DNA of 59,185 nucleotides, from assembly GCA_013697625.1 (NCBI GenBank), contig JACCWN010000138.1, positions 1-59,185 of the forward strand, in the 5' to 3' direction. The first letter of the stretch is position 1; each line of letters begins with the position of its first letter. The notes under the pieces are model-generated. The model saw only the letters and a list, made by a program, of their open reading frames with translations. It searched no databases and was not told the origin of the DNA. This DNA comes from Legionella sp. Its GTDB lineage: Bacteria > Pseudomonadota > Gammaproteobacteria > Legionellales > Legionellaceae. Shown here one piece after another: positions 1 through 9,727 of this stretch. A program made the position numbers and the translations under genes.

Positions 1-58
1 CCGTAGGGGGATCAAAATCAAGGGGGACCAGGACGTCCAGGGCCGCCGGAGGCATACT

Positions 59-119
59 TGTCGCGTTGGCGAGTCGATTTTAGCCATGGATGGCTAAAAT
101 CAATCACGAGGTAGCGACA
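59..119. repeat. Imperfect palindromic element at the toxin 3' end
   Basis: The core is a perfect inverted repeat with 12-bp arms, GATTTTAGCCAT (76-87) and ATGGCTAAAATC (90-101), around GG. It sits inside a looser palindrome bounded by TGTCGC (59-64) and GCGACA (114-119). The DNA to the left, 1-58, is visibly richer in G and C than the genes that follow, so the element may extend out of the window. It coincides with the premature end of the PIN toxin gene, which suggests insertion into that gene. It could fold as a long hairpin and act as a terminator. Confidence 0.7.
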
Positions 120-382
120 CTATCGATATCTGCTACTTTAAGGTCAATATTTAGAATGCGACTTTCAAAGTAATCTGGTAGTTCTCTTTCAAGCCATTGA
201 GCAATTTTTTCTTGTCTCTGTGAATTTTGTATTCCTGCAATTCCTTTTCTGATTTCTCCAATTGAAATAACACTCAGGTATAAATTTTCACTAGGAATAC
301 CATCAACCCAATGTAACAGTGAATCTTTGGGCGTAGGCTTTACTAGTTCTGATATTACATTGGTATCAAGTAAATAATTCAT
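104..382 (-). pseudogene. Truncated PIN-domain (VapC-type) toxin
   Basis: The N terminus is a normal PIN domain: MNYLLDTNVISELVKP with Asp6, then SVISIGEIRKG with Glu43, two of the acidic residues that bind metal in this RNase family. VapC toxins usually have about 130 residues; this frame stops at 92, just after KVADI, where the reading runs into the palindromic element. The C-terminal part carrying the remaining acidic residues is missing, so the nuclease is probably inactive. The ATG overlaps the antitoxin stop by 4 bases, so the pair was one antitoxin-then-toxin operon. Family assignment is firm; loss of function is inferred. Confidence 0.8.
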
Positions 383-627
383 AACTCAATATTTCTCATA
401 GAAGTTGTATCACGGTCTATATTGATTTTTATACCTGCTAGGGGCGATTGCCTCAAGAAGTTTACCAATGTTTGTTTTGGTTTTTTTAATTCCTCATATT
501 GTTGGGTGGACAAAACAACCACCGCAGGTTTTCCTCTTAATGTAATTTCTTGAGGCTCTCCAGAAGTTGCTTTTTTAACTAACTCACTTAAATGAGCCTT
601 AGCATTTTGTAATTGCCATGTTTCCAT
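379..627 (-). CDS. Phd/YefM-family antitoxin
   Basis: An 82-residue protein with the Phd/YefM pattern: an N-terminal DNA-binding part (WQLQNAKAHLSELVKKA, then the strand ITLRGKPAVVVLS) and a short charged C-terminal tail that would wrap the toxin. Such antitoxins repress their own operon and neutralise a PIN-domain ribonuclease. It is intact and lies directly upstream of, and overlapping, the truncated toxin. An antitoxin next to a broken toxin may be a relic or may still work as an autorepressor. Confidence 0.88.
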   Translation of the reverse strand: METWQLQNAKAHLSELVKKATSGEPQEITLRGKPAVVVLSTQQYEELKKPKQTLVNFLRQSPLAGIKINIDRDTTSMRNIEL

Positions 628-731
628 AATTTACCTCAAACCAGTCTGACTAGTTGTAGTTTAGTATAAAAAAATAGAATAAGATACTTTTTCAAATTAA
701 ATGTTTTTTTAATTTAAAGAAATTCTTATCT

Positions 732-1841
732 CTAGGAATAATTATTATTTACCTTCAACAAAATAGACTCTAAGGTCAGGCCTGGTCCGAAAGCACAGCT
801 AAAAATAGTTTTCCCATCATCAGTTCTTTGTAAATTATTCCAAATCTCTTTTAAGACAAACAGAACAGTAGCCGAAGACATATTTCCATAATTTTGCATC
901 ACCTTATAAGAAAATTGGTTATCTTCTTTGGAAATATTTAAAGCAATTTCGCAAGCTTCAAGAATTTTTTGTCCACCAGGATGAATCGCAAAATAATCAA
1001 TATCAAATATGGCTAACTTTGTCTTTTCTAGAAGTTGTTCTGCAAAGGTACTGATGCCTGATTTAATAAGCGCAGGGATGTAAGAACTTAAAATCATATC
1101 AAAGCCTTGATCACCTACGTGCCATGCCATATCGTTCTCGCTATTAGGCAATAAACTACAAAAAAAAGATTCCAAGCCTAAAACGAGTTTTCCTTCAGGA
1201 TTGGCCTCAATGATCACCGCAGCAGCACCGTCTGAAAAAATAGCATTAGATATCAGATTGGATAAATCAGCAGCTCTTTGAAAATGAATAGTGCACAATT
1301 CCACACAAACAACCAGGACTTTAGCTTTAGGATCAGTCCTAGAAAAAGCATCTGCAACTTTAATACCATTAAAAGCACCGTAACACCCCATAAAATTGAT
1401 GGTGGTGCGCTTAGTAGCCTTATTCAGTTTTAATTTTTGTACAATTTCAATATCAATACCAGGAGCATACATGCCTGTACAACTTACCGTTATTAAATGC
1501 GTGATCTCGCTGTAGTCGAAGCCGATTTGATTCATGCAATCATCAATTGCTTTTAAGGCTAACTCTAAGGCATTGGCTTTATAAATCTCCATTCGTTGTG
1601 CTGTCGTTGGAAAAGATGCATTGATATCATTAGGGAAAAAAGTAAAGGAGCCCGATGATCTACAAAAATCACTAAGGACGCTGTACCTTTTTTTTATCCC
1701 CGTTGCTCTATAAACTGCCCTCAAGGTTTTTTTTTGTTCATTTGTTAAATTAGAAATTGAAGAAATGAGTTCACCTATCTCATCTTGATTTCGCTGATAT
1801 TGTGGGAGTGCTGTTCCAATCGCGGTAATGCCTGTGTTCAT
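732..1841 (-). CDS. Type III polyketide synthase (chalcone/stilbene synthase family)
   Basis: A 369-residue ketosynthase-fold enzyme. The Cys-His-Asn triad is visible: Cys153 in INFMGCYGAFNG, His287 in FAIHPGGQK, Asn320 in NYGNMSSA. Bacterial members extend an acyl-CoA with malonyl-CoA and cyclise it to alkylresorcinols or alkylpyrones. Transcription order is methyltransferase, flavoprotein, synthase, with 39 bases between the last two. The set matches the Streptomyces srs phenolic-lipid operon (synthase, methyltransferase, flavoprotein hydroxylase), so a methylated, hydroxylated phenolic lipid or quinone is the likely product; that is inference. Length and motifs are normal for the family. 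Confidence 0.92.
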   Translation of the reverse strand: MNTGITAIGTALPQYQRNQDEIGELISSISNLTNEQKKTLRAVYRATGIKKRYSVLSDFCRSSGSFTFFPNDINASFPTTAQRMEIYKANALELALKAIDDCMNQIGFDYSEITHLITVSCTGMYAPGIDIEIVQKLKLNKATKRTTINFMGCYGAFNGIKVADAFSRTDPKAKVLVVCVELCTIHFQRAADLSNLISNAIFSDGAAAVIIEANPEGKLVLGLESFFCSLLPNSENDMAWHVGDQGFDMILSSYIPALIKSGISTFAEQLLEKTKLAIFDIDYFAIHPGGQKILEACEIALNISKEDNQFSYKVMQNYGNMSSATVLFVLKEIWNNLQRTDDGKTIFSCAFGPGLTLESILLKVNNNYS

Positions 1842-1880
1842 AAAGCAATGTTCCTTTTAAAAGCAGTTGTAGCACAAAGT

Positions 1881-2954
1881 TTAACCATATCCAGCTTTCC
1901 TCATTAAAAACCGGGTAAAACTTGGACTTTTTTGTGTTAAAGTGAACAAGAGATTACTTGCTGATTTATTCATAAAGGCGTGGTGTAAACATTTACCCAT
2001 CAATAATTTGTGTTTAATCTCCTGATTGATACACGTATTATATCCTGGTGCATCACCATGAAGATAGAAATGTGTAGCCAATAGTGCACTATGAATGCTG
2101 TGAGCAAAACCATATCCAATGGCCGGATAAAAACTTGCTAAAGCATCCCCAATCCAAAAAGCATTTTTCCAATAGGGTATTTTTTGTGCTTTAAATATGG
2201 GGGCTCTCCCCTCTAACCAATCAATGGCACTGGTATCAAGTTCTGCTAATAAAGGATTTATTTTCATCAAATGCTGAAAAAATTTAAGACAGGATCCCCA
2301 CTGCTCAACTACTTTTTTTTGTGCCAAACAAGTAAGATTACTTACATTATCCGCCACAGGTACCATACCAAAATATGCCCCTGAATAATGAGACATAATG
2401 AGCGTCTGAGCTTTAAACACTTGTGGGATATACATTTTAAACCCTACATAAGGAAACATAGTAGGCGAGGACTGTGGATTTAGTTTACCTGTAGCGATGA
2501 TGATAGCTCTTGTCTCTATCAACTCTTCTGAGTTTAAATGAATTCTATAAGGAGAATCATTTAAAGGAGGCTCAATCTTTGTTATACGAATACCTTCACG
2601 TATACGCCCGCCTTTATCAGAGGCACGTTTGGCTAATGAAAGCTCTGCATTTGCGCGTGAAAAAGCCCCCGCAGGCTCAGGAAAGGATACGCAAGATTGC
2701 TTATTATTAATAAGAAAACAAATGTCCTTTATACTTTGTATAGGGCCTATCCCCCATGCTCTCAGTTGCCTGGAGGCAAGTGGGGCTATAAATTCACCAC
2801 AAATTTTAGGCAGACCTATGGTTTTTTCTTCTAATAACAAGGGCGATTGCCCTTTATCTAGTAAGCCATTTAGACAACTTAACCCTGCAACGCCACCCCC
2901 AACAATGACTACTTTTTCCACAGTATCAGGCTCCAACAAAAAGGAAAACGCCAT
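1881..2954 (-). CDS. FAD-dependent oxidoreductase/hydroxylase of the polyketide cluster
   Basis: The Rossmann FAD motif VVIVGGGVAGLS is at about residues 15-26, followed by the family's second signature KICGEFIAPLASRQL and a GD motif in FWIGDALASFYPAIGYG that contacts FAD. These place it with the geranylgeranyl-reductase/aromatic hydroxylase group. In phenolic-lipid operons such an enzyme hydroxylates the alkylresorcinol ring, which is the likely job here. The first ATG gives a 46-base overlap with the methyltransferase; a GTG at 2921 preceded by GGAG would give MEKVVIVGG, cut the overlap to 13 bases, and may be the true start. Substrate unknown. Confidence 0.85.
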   Translation of the reverse strand: MAFSFLLEPDTVEKVVIVGGGVAGLSCLNGLLDKGQSPLLLEEKTIGLPKICGEFIAPLASRQLRAWGIGPIQSIKDICFLINNKQSCVSFPEPAGAFSRANAELSLAKRASDKGGRIREGIRITKIEPPLNDSPYRIHLNSEELIETRAIIIATGKLNPQSSPTMFPYVGFKMYIPQVFKAQTLIMSHYSGAYFGMVPVADNVSNLTCLAQKKVVEQWGSCLKFFQHLMKINPLLAELDTSAIDWLEGRAPIFKAQKIPYWKNAFWIGDALASFYPAIGYGFAHSIHSALLATHFYLHGDAPGYNTCINQEIKHKLLMGKCLHHAFMNKSASNLLFTLTQKSPSFTRFLMRKAGYG

Positions 2955-3622
2955 TTCAAAGTGAAATGATTGATATTAGCTTTTTCAAGCAACAAACAAA
3001 TCTCTTCACGTTTAAATCCACGCTTAATTGAAATCAAGCCATCATAATTGATCAATCTATTTCTAAATAATGGGCTAAACATTTTGTAAAAAAGGTAAGG
3101 AATCATGTTGCGATGTAGATCATTGACCAATACTGCTTTGCGCGAAATGAATAATGCCTCCTGAAAGAAATTACCTAATTCTGTATCATCGATATGGTGA
3201 CAAACAAGTGTTGCTAAAATGATATCTACACTATTTTCTGGTAAGTTTAATGACTGTTGATGCTGAAGATTAAAAGTTATCTTGTTGCTTGGGTAATTTT
3301 TGGATTCATTTTCAGCCATTTTTATGGCATATTTTGAAATATCACATCCAATAAAGTTAATTTTTGGGAAAGAAACACTGAGATTTAATAAAGACAAGCC
3401 ACCCCCACACCCTACATCAAGGACTGTTATGTCGGGTGGGAATTGCTTTAAAAAGCGTTTTGAGTGAGAAAAAATTCCCAATAACTTATTGATTTTAAAT
3501 AATATTGTTTGACAGTGATGATATTCTTTTACACTGTAAAAATCAGGTCCTAAGTCTAGAATTTCCTTTTCTTTTGAGCGGGCTTTAAAAAATATGGTGG
3601 GTAAATTCAAATTTAATCTCAT
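2909..3622 (-). CDS. Class I SAM-dependent methyltransferase
   Basis: A 237-residue protein with motif I VLDVGCGGG at residues 67-75, an acidic residue after the next strand (IGCDISKYA) and the post-motif VDIILATLVCHHID. These make up the SAM-binding Rossmann fold. It is first in the three-gene polyketide cluster and overlaps the flavoprotein gene, so it probably methylates the type III polyketide product on ring carbon or oxygen, as SrsB does in the Streptomyces analogue. Nothing in the sequence shows which atom is methylated. Confidence 0.85.
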   Translation of the reverse strand: MRLNLNLPTIFFKARSKEKEILDLGPDFYSVKEYHHCQTILFKINKLLGIFSHSKRFLKQFPPDITVLDVGCGGGLSLLNLSVSFPKINFIGCDISKYAIKMAENESKNYPSNKITFNLQHQQSLNLPENSVDIILATLVCHHIDDTELGNFFQEALFISRKAVLVNDLHRNMIPYLFYKMFSPLFRNRLINYDGLISIKRGFKREEICLLLEKANINHFTLKWRFPFCWSLILWKK

Positions 3623-3696
3623 GTATGGCCTGTCATCTTGTTTATATCCTTTGGTAAAATATTGGATTTCAAATTACACCGCGCAAGGCGCGCAAT

Positions 3697-4194
3697 TTAT
3701 TGAGCAAATAGAAGCGCCATAAACATGCGATTTTCATATTTTCCATCAATCCGTATTCCATTTTTATGAATTCCCTCTGTCTCAAACCCCATCTTTTCGT
3801 ATAGAGAAATTGCAGATGTGTTATGTTCGCGTACTGTAAGCTCAATTCGCGTCAATCCCTTTAGCTTCGCTTTTTGAAGAGCGGCCTTCATCAATGCTTT
3901 TCCAACACCATGGCCTCGATAAGGCGCCAATACACCAATACCCAAGGAACCAACATGGGCAAAAATTGGGCGATCGAGGGCGCTGATATTACACCATCCA
4001 ATTATTTTCCCATCACTTACTGCAATGACATGAGGCCAATTACCATGAATGTTTTGTAACACAAAGTCTTTGGTGGTATTGATTGGTGGCCCCTCCAAAA
4101 AAGCCAAGTATTTTCGTTCTCTTGCAACACTATCAACAGCAGACCAGAAGTCTGAAATATGATCTTCGGTTATAGGAACAATTTTAAATTTCAT
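3697..4194 (-). CDS. GNAT-family N-acetyltransferase
   Basis: A 165-residue single-domain GNAT protein. The acetyl-CoA motif A is GIGVLAPYRGHGVGKALM with the R-G-x-G-V-G-K loop, followed by LTRIELTVREHN and the motif B segment AISLYEKMGFETEG, then YENRMFMALLF. The segment after motif A resembles RimI/phosphinothricin-type acetyltransferases acting on small molecules or protein N termini. It is on the same strand as the polyketide cluster but 74 bases upstream of the methyltransferase, so cotranscription is possible. Substrate unknown. Confidence 0.85.
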   Translation of the reverse strand: MKFKIVPITEDHISDFWSAVDSVARERKYLAFLEGPPINTTKDFVLQNIHGNWPHVIAVSDGKIIGWCNISALDRPIFAHVGSLGIGVLAPYRGHGVGKALMKAALQKAKLKGLTRIELTVREHNTSAISLYEKMGFETEGIHKNGIRIDGKYENRMFMALLFAQ

Positions 4195-4297
4195 GTTTTA
4201 ATTCACGCAAGTTAAATAATTGAGGCTGAAACCCAGCGGTACAAAGTCTTTGCAACACACCATTTCGCCCCAAAGTCACACAATAAATTAAATTTGC

Positions 4298-7200
4298 CTA
4301 TTTTCCAAGTGTATACTGGAATCCTTCTTTTTCAATGGGGCATATATGTTTTTCTCCTTTCATATTAAAAAGGCCCATTTGGGTAACTGGGGTTTTCAAT
4401 TCGAAGGGCTTTGATTTATATTTTGATAGTTTTTGCGCATTTTCTAATTGCTTTTTCCCCTGCTCAATCTGTTGCCCACCTTGTTCTGCTTTTCCAATGT
4501 CAGTTGGAATTTTTAATGGAGGGTAAGTGGCCTTTTTGTCACAATAACAAACATAATCCGAAGGGTGTTTGTGGTAGTGCCAAAGCCTTTTCAAAAAGCA
4601 AAGGATTTTAAAATACCAGCTTTGTGAATGGGACTTCAAGTCTTTTTCAACAGTGGCCTCTTGCTGTATTTTTTTTAATTTTTGTTGAATGCTAATTTTG
4701 GGATCTTGGTCTTGCAAAACACTACAACATTTTATAGCCAAAGTGTATTCTTGCTGTTGGCCAAAATAACGTATCAAATCCAATGAGGATTGGAGTGAAT
4801 CTACAGGATGCTTAGACTTCAAATGGGTTTTTTGATAAAAATATGCCATGTGGCTCAATATGGTCGCATCAATACATTCTGGATTGCGGACAAGGCTTGC
4901 AAAAATATGAGCGCTGATATCGCGATTAGGAATTTGAGTAAGTAATTTTGAAACAGAATATACATACTTGCGATCACAAAGTAACTCAGGATCTGTTATA
5001 AAAGAGTCTAACAACTGTTCAAGTGGCTTTGCTGGGCCTATATAGTTGATAAGAAAGGCGCAAAACAGGGGCAAATCTCGTCCCTGGTTCACAGCCCATG
5101 TGTTTTCGATGATTTTTTCCCAATCAATTATTGCATTATGCTGCTCCAAGAACTGGGTCAAACTGCGAGGACCTGGATTGAAATATTGTTGGATATTTTT
5201 TAGCGGTGTAGTGAGCGCTTTTTCAATGGTACTCCTAAAGGTTTCAAAAGCGCTTTTTTTAAGCATAAATCCTGCAATGTGGCTATTGAATTGTTTATGA
5301 TTATCATAAAATAAAGCAGATTGTGGGGTTGCTAACCCAAAATTTGCTGCAGGAAAAACGAGTTTACCAAGCAACTGTCCACCAATCTCTAGATGTCTAT
5401 CTGGATTTTGTTTCTGTATTAAATGCTGACTGACAAAGGTAGCCAGCTGGTTTATATCATTTTCTGACCAAGCATGTTTACTGTAGCGATATTCCTGAGC
5501 ACTGAATAAAGTGGTATGATGGGCTGCAAAAATAATCAACAACAAGCGATAACGCGAACTAATTCCCCAATGGGCCTGCTCTTGATTCAATGCTTCAATA
5601 CAAGGTATCAAGTCGTTTTTGCTAAATAATGAGCTAAAGTGCCAAGCAACCTCTGACAAAGCATCTTGGATATATCCCTTAGAATCGCCTAGGAACTCAT
5701 TTAATAGGGTTTTAGCCATTGCTTCGCTTTTTAGAAAAGAAAGCATGACACCTTGATAGGTTTTTTTTGACAATAACTTTATATCATAAGCTTGACCTAA
5801 ACTTATGATGGCATATGTCAATGCATGTGGCTGTTTGGAAATTTTCAAATGCTCTGCAAACAAAGACAAGCCTACGGCATACCAAGGCTTGTCGTACTGA
5901 TTCTGAAGATAAGATGCAAGTACTACCCCTATGCCTACCTGCTTTAAAAACATAGAAAATTGCGCATTTGGACTTTGAAAAAGGGCACTGCGGTTATCAG
6001 GATCATTTAAAATTTCATGAAACAGGGCAATGGCATTGGCAGGGTTTTTGAATTGGCTTAGTAAAATCCACATATTGGGCTGATGATGGGCAAGAATTTG
6101 TTGAAACGCCTGAGCTGGGACTGTAAGCATGCTTTGAACCAGTTGTTGATTCAATTCAGACTCCACCCATTGCCGTTTGTTGGTGCCCTTATCCAAATCT
6201 TCACAGGCATATAAAGTGTTTATTTCTTCACCAATCAAAACATCATGAAGCAACAATTTAACCGTCGAAGGTGATTTCATCAATTCATCCATTGGCACCG
6301 TGCCTAAGATAAGCGCTGAGGTGTTTTTTTGGAAAAGATTAAAACGCGCAACTGTTCCAGTCGAAGTTAACTCCCCTATTTTTTGATTTTTATCATCAAA
6401 AAAATCTATGCCTGGCTTGACGCCTGGTTGATTAATCAACAATTCATTGTTTGGAGTACGGGCCTGTCCGATTTCATCAATAAAACCAATGATATCACCA
6501 AGCTCATTATACAGTGTATGGTGATTTTTTTTGGCAAATTCTTGTTGTTCAAAACTTTCATAAGGTAGATAGGCTTTCATCCATTGAAATAAATAATGTT
6601 GTGCTGAAGGGATGTCGCCAAATCCTGTGGTCCAAGAATAGAGAAAGTTTGTTATCTTTAGCAACAAGTGATTAGAACAGTGTTTAGAAAGCTGTTGATT
6701 GAGGTAGGTATTAAGCGTCTTATTGGCTTTTTTTGCAAGCTGTGGCTCAGTTTTTTCAATAGCTGCTGAGGATTGTCGAATCAATTCACCAATAGAATGG
6801 TCTGCTCGAAACTCTAATAGTCCTAACCGCTTATCTTCTAAATGTGCTTTTCGATGTGGATCATTTAACAGCTTATTACGCCATATTACCATTTGCACGC
6901 CGAATTCTTCAAAATTTAGATTGTGGTTGAGGAAGCGGCTAAGGGATTCAAATTCATTTTGTTTTAAAGTCAATATGATAATTCTTAAAAGCTCAATAAG
7001 GAGCCTTATCATGTCAGGGGTGCAGGCTGCAACAAATAGAGGGGAGGTCAACAGCCTTATAATCCAAATACCGTGAATGGTGGCCTCATCTAGATCTTTA
7101 ACAGGCTTGCTTAAAATAGATTGAGCCAATTGAATGAGTGTATCGTCCTGGAGGAAAGAGACGTCTTGATGTCCTAAATTTTCTAAAATTATTCGTTCAT

Positions 7201-9727
7201 TGGCTTTATTGTTACAAACATGATGATGGGCAAAATAGGTAAGCATTGTGCTACAAGCCTGTGCTCGTAGGGTATCATCGCTGTGTAGACCTGATAAAGA
7301 AAGTGCCAGCAGTGTTTTTAGAGTATCTTCTGGCATGGTTTGGATGATATTCGATTGGACCTTGGGTGTGGATTGACTCATCAACAAAGCCAGTGTATGA
7401 ATAAATGCATTGCTTTGCCTGTGGGGCGGGGTTTCTCTTTTTAAAACAGGAAGATAAGACTGAATTAATATAGGTATGGCCTCAGGGTTTAAATGACCTG
7501 GTGTCTTATGGAGAAGGTATGAAAAGTGTTGCAATTTTATCACAGCATCACAACCTTCAACATATATGCCTTCTTTTAATGCTTTAAGGGATGTTATCTG
7601 AGATTGATGAACTGAAAGAGAATCTAAGGATTCAAGTATTATCAAGGGTACATTGCCTTCAAATATAGGCAGTGGCGCGTCATTGGTTAAAGCATACTGT
7701 ATGGTTTGTAACAATTCTCTTAAGGCCAATGCCTCTGTCTTTTCACATAAATAACAAATCTGTTCTAATTGCTCCTCCTCCCAGGATTGCGCGAGTTTGG
7801 CAAAGTCCTGAAGGCTAAATGATGATTCAAGGCAATGCACTTTTAGGTCCATCAAGCAGAGGTGTGTTTGACTATGAAGTTTTAGGACTTCTTCCAGTGA
7901 GTCATCAATAGTTTGCCAATCTGTAAGGGTGTGCAGTAACTTTGGAAGGTACTCTAAAAGGCAACTGGCCAAACCCTTGGTTATCGCCCATTGGAATAAA
8001 ACAGGCATTAAGTTTGGAAGATTTGGATTTTCAATAAGGCCTTGAATAAGCACATGATGAAAGGCTTGCCTCAAATCCTTATCACCAGCTTGATTGTTAA
8101 GTTGGGCCTCTATGATAGCTTTAACCTCATCTACTTGTGCATAAGTAAGGAGCCAACTGAAAGCTTGGTGATGTTGTATTTTTTGTACGATTTCATCGTG
8201 ACCAAAACCTAAGAATAGCGCTTCTAACAGACTATCTCTAAGTAGGGGGTATCCACGCTGGAAGGTGCTAAAGAGCTGTTCGCAGTTTTCATCAATTACC
8301 GAGGCTGTGCTTTCTAATTGAGGCAAACCCACGGGGTTTCTTTGAAGTTCCCCCTTTGTTTCTGAGCTATTTAGTCGCTGTTTTACTGCCTTACTAAAAA
8401 AGTGAGAGGCAGGTGATAGGTGGTCGATTATAAATTTTTTGATTTCAATGTGTTGTGTTAAATTCAACATTAAACCAAAATCATTGCACATGTCCTCAGG
8501 AATTCCCTTACAAAATTGCACCAGTTTTTTTTCAAGCATTTTCCATAATAGTTGAACTTGGGGCGTATTCTCAGCAGATCTTTTCAATATTCTTTCAAGA
8601 GATAACACAATCAATGCAGGAACTGCTCTATTTATTGCTAGCTTATACAAAGATGACTCATCGAGACTGTTCGAATAATGAGTAAGCAAGGCAGGAGACA
8701 ATGCTGTTAATGCCGTCTGTCGAAAATGAACACTGGCAATACTTGCTAAAGATTTAGCGGGTGTCGTAAAACACCGCTCAATGAGAAAATGGTCCTCTAA
8801 ACTTTGTGTTTTATAAACAAATGGCAGTACCTGCCCTTTACATAAAACCATATCCAAACTTTTGCGGTGACTATGACTGAGGTTCAAAAGTTTTATAAAA
8901 GTCAGCAAAATAGCTGGCTTAATTGAAAACAAAAAAGATATCAACTGATCAGTTTCTAAGGTGCCTGTTTCTGGACATTCTAAAAGGTCTAGTTTTTTCT
9001 TTAGATAGTGAATCGCAGTGGCTGCTTGAAATAAAGCATCGTCTGATTGTCGAACAATGGTCTGTATATTCATGACATCATTTTCTGCCAGTGCATAGTC
9101 TAAAACAGTAAAGCCTTGTTCATCTTGCAAATTTGAATTGGTTCCCTGCTCTAAAAAAATTTTTAAAATTTCAGGTTTTTTATTTACACTGGCAATGTGA
9201 GCCAGGCTGCATCCTTTGCTCCAGCGCGTTGATAGAATATTAGGATATTTTTTAAGTTGCGCTTGCACTGTTATTATTGATTGATCGGAGGGTTCTAGGA
9301 GCGCATGAACTGTAGATTGTGCTTGGAATAAATACAGCATTGTAGGATTAGCTGATATAGTAGCAAGCCCATAGGCTGTTTGGCCTGCACTGTTGCGATG
9401 AATTACCTTCAAACATGGTTGTTCTAAATAATAGATCAGTGCTTTTATATATTGATGTCTTACCAATTGATGTAGTAAGGAGTCCATACCGGGTTTAAGC
9501 GGAAAATAAACCATCTCTTGCAGCGCTGGGCTGCGACATAGTGCCTGGAGAAAATCTATGACCATTTCATTGCCAAAGGGCGGTTTTACCTCAAAGATAC
9601 AAGCCAAGGCTTTTAACATGGGCGCAACAGATTCTGCGGTTAACTGGGTAGCTTGGGTATTTTTAACCGGACTCCTGAATAGTTTTTTGATATGATTATT
9701 AAAATTCTCTATCGCCTCTGTTGTCAT
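4298..9727 (-). CDS. Giant ankyrin-containing protein, candidate Dot/Icm effector
   Basis: At 1809 residues this is the longest gene in the window, and I do not recognise it as a named protein. Residues about 80-235 contain degenerate ankyrin repeats, for example GCSLAHIASVNKKPEILKIF and DEQGFTVLDYALAENDVMN. The remaining ~1500 residues look like helical, HEAT-like or solenoid sequence rich in leucine, with no catalytic motif I can identify. Near the C terminus are an aromatic/basic segment (SWYFKILCFLKRLW) and a Gln/Lys/Glu helix (EQGGQQIEQGKKQL). No signal peptide or clear membrane segment. GAGG five bases before the ATG supports the start. Ankyrin proteins of this size in Legionella are commonly Dot/Icm substrates; that role is inference. 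Confidence 0.8.
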   Translation of the reverse strand: MTTEAIENFNNHIKKLFRSPVKNTQATQLTAESVAPMLKALACIFEVKPPFGNEMVIDFLQALCRSPALQEMVYFPLKPGMDSLLHQLVRHQYIKALIYYLEQPCLKVIHRNSAGQTAYGLATISANPTMLYLFQAQSTVHALLEPSDQSIITVQAQLKKYPNILSTRWSKGCSLAHIASVNKKPEILKIFLEQGTNSNLQDEQGFTVLDYALAENDVMNIQTIVRQSDDALFQAATAIHYLKKKLDLLECPETGTLETDQLISFLFSIKPAILLTFIKLLNLSHSHRKSLDMVLCKGQVLPFVYKTQSLEDHFLIERCFTTPAKSLASIASVHFRQTALTALSPALLTHYSNSLDESSLYKLAINRAVPALIVLSLERILKRSAENTPQVQLLWKMLEKKLVQFCKGIPEDMCNDFGLMLNLTQHIEIKKFIIDHLSPASHFFSKAVKQRLNSSETKGELQRNPVGLPQLESTASVIDENCEQLFSTFQRGYPLLRDSLLEALFLGFGHDEIVQKIQHHQAFSWLLTYAQVDEVKAIIEAQLNNQAGDKDLRQAFHHVLIQGLIENPNLPNLMPVLFQWAITKGLASCLLEYLPKLLHTLTDWQTIDDSLEEVLKLHSQTHLCLMDLKVHCLESSFSLQDFAKLAQSWEEEQLEQICYLCEKTEALALRELLQTIQYALTNDAPLPIFEGNVPLIILESLDSLSVHQSQITSLKALKEGIYVEGCDAVIKLQHFSYLLHKTPGHLNPEAIPILIQSYLPVLKRETPPHRQSNAFIHTLALLMSQSTPKVQSNIIQTMPEDTLKTLLALSLSGLHSDDTLRAQACSTMLTYFAHHHVCNNKANERIILENLGHQDVSFLQDDTLIQLAQSILSKPVKDLDEATIHGIWIIRLLTSPLFVAACTPDMIRLLIELLRIIILTLKQNEFESLSRFLNHNLNFEEFGVQMVIWRNKLLNDPHRKAHLEDKRLGLLEFRADHSIGELIRQSSAAIEKTEPQLAKKANKTLNTYLNQQLSKHCSNHLLLKITNFLYSWTTGFGDIPSAQHYLFQWMKAYLPYESFEQQEFAKKNHHTLYNELGDIIGFIDEIGQARTPNNELLINQPGVKPGIDFFDDKNQKIGELTSTGTVARFNLFQKNTSALILGTVPMDELMKSPSTVKLLLHDVLIGEEINTLYACEDLDKGTNKRQWVESELNQQLVQSMLTVPAQAFQQILAHHQPNMWILLSQFKNPANAIALFHEILNDPDNRSALFQSPNAQFSMFLKQVGIGVVLASYLQNQYDKPWYAVGLSLFAEHLKISKQPHALTYAIISLGQAYDIKLLSKKTYQGVMLSFLKSEAMAKTLLNEFLGDSKGYIQDALSEVAWHFSSLFSKNDLIPCIEALNQEQAHWGISSRYRLLLIIFAAHHTTLFSAQEYRYSKHAWSENDINQLATFVSQHLIQKQNPDRHLEIGGQLLGKLVFPAANFGLATPQSALFYDNHKQFNSHIAGFMLKKSAFETFRSTIEKALTTPLKNIQQYFNPGPRSLTQFLEQHNAIIDWEKIIENTWAVNQGRDLPLFCAFLINYIGPAKPLEQLLDSFITDPELLCDRKYVYSVSKLLTQIPNRDISAHIFASLVRNPECIDATILSHMAYFYQKTHLKSKHPVDSLQSSLDLIRYFGQQQEYTLAIKCCSVLQDQDPKISIQQKLKKIQQEATVEKDLKSHSQSWYFKILCFLKRLWHYHKHPSDYVCYCDKKATYPPLKIPTDIGKAEQGGQQIEQGKKQLENAQKLSKYKSKPFELKTPVTQMGLFNMKGEKHICPIEKEGFQYTLGK

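Noticed and set aside
22..60. Collagen-like reading GGPGRPGPP on the plus strand
   Set aside because: It is a few codons only, preceded by a stop in the same frame, and sits in the GC-rich element; no collagen-like gene can be supported.
2510..2964. Plus-strand frames inside the flavoprotein gene
   Set aside because: They are antisense to a gene with clear FAD motifs and show no family features.
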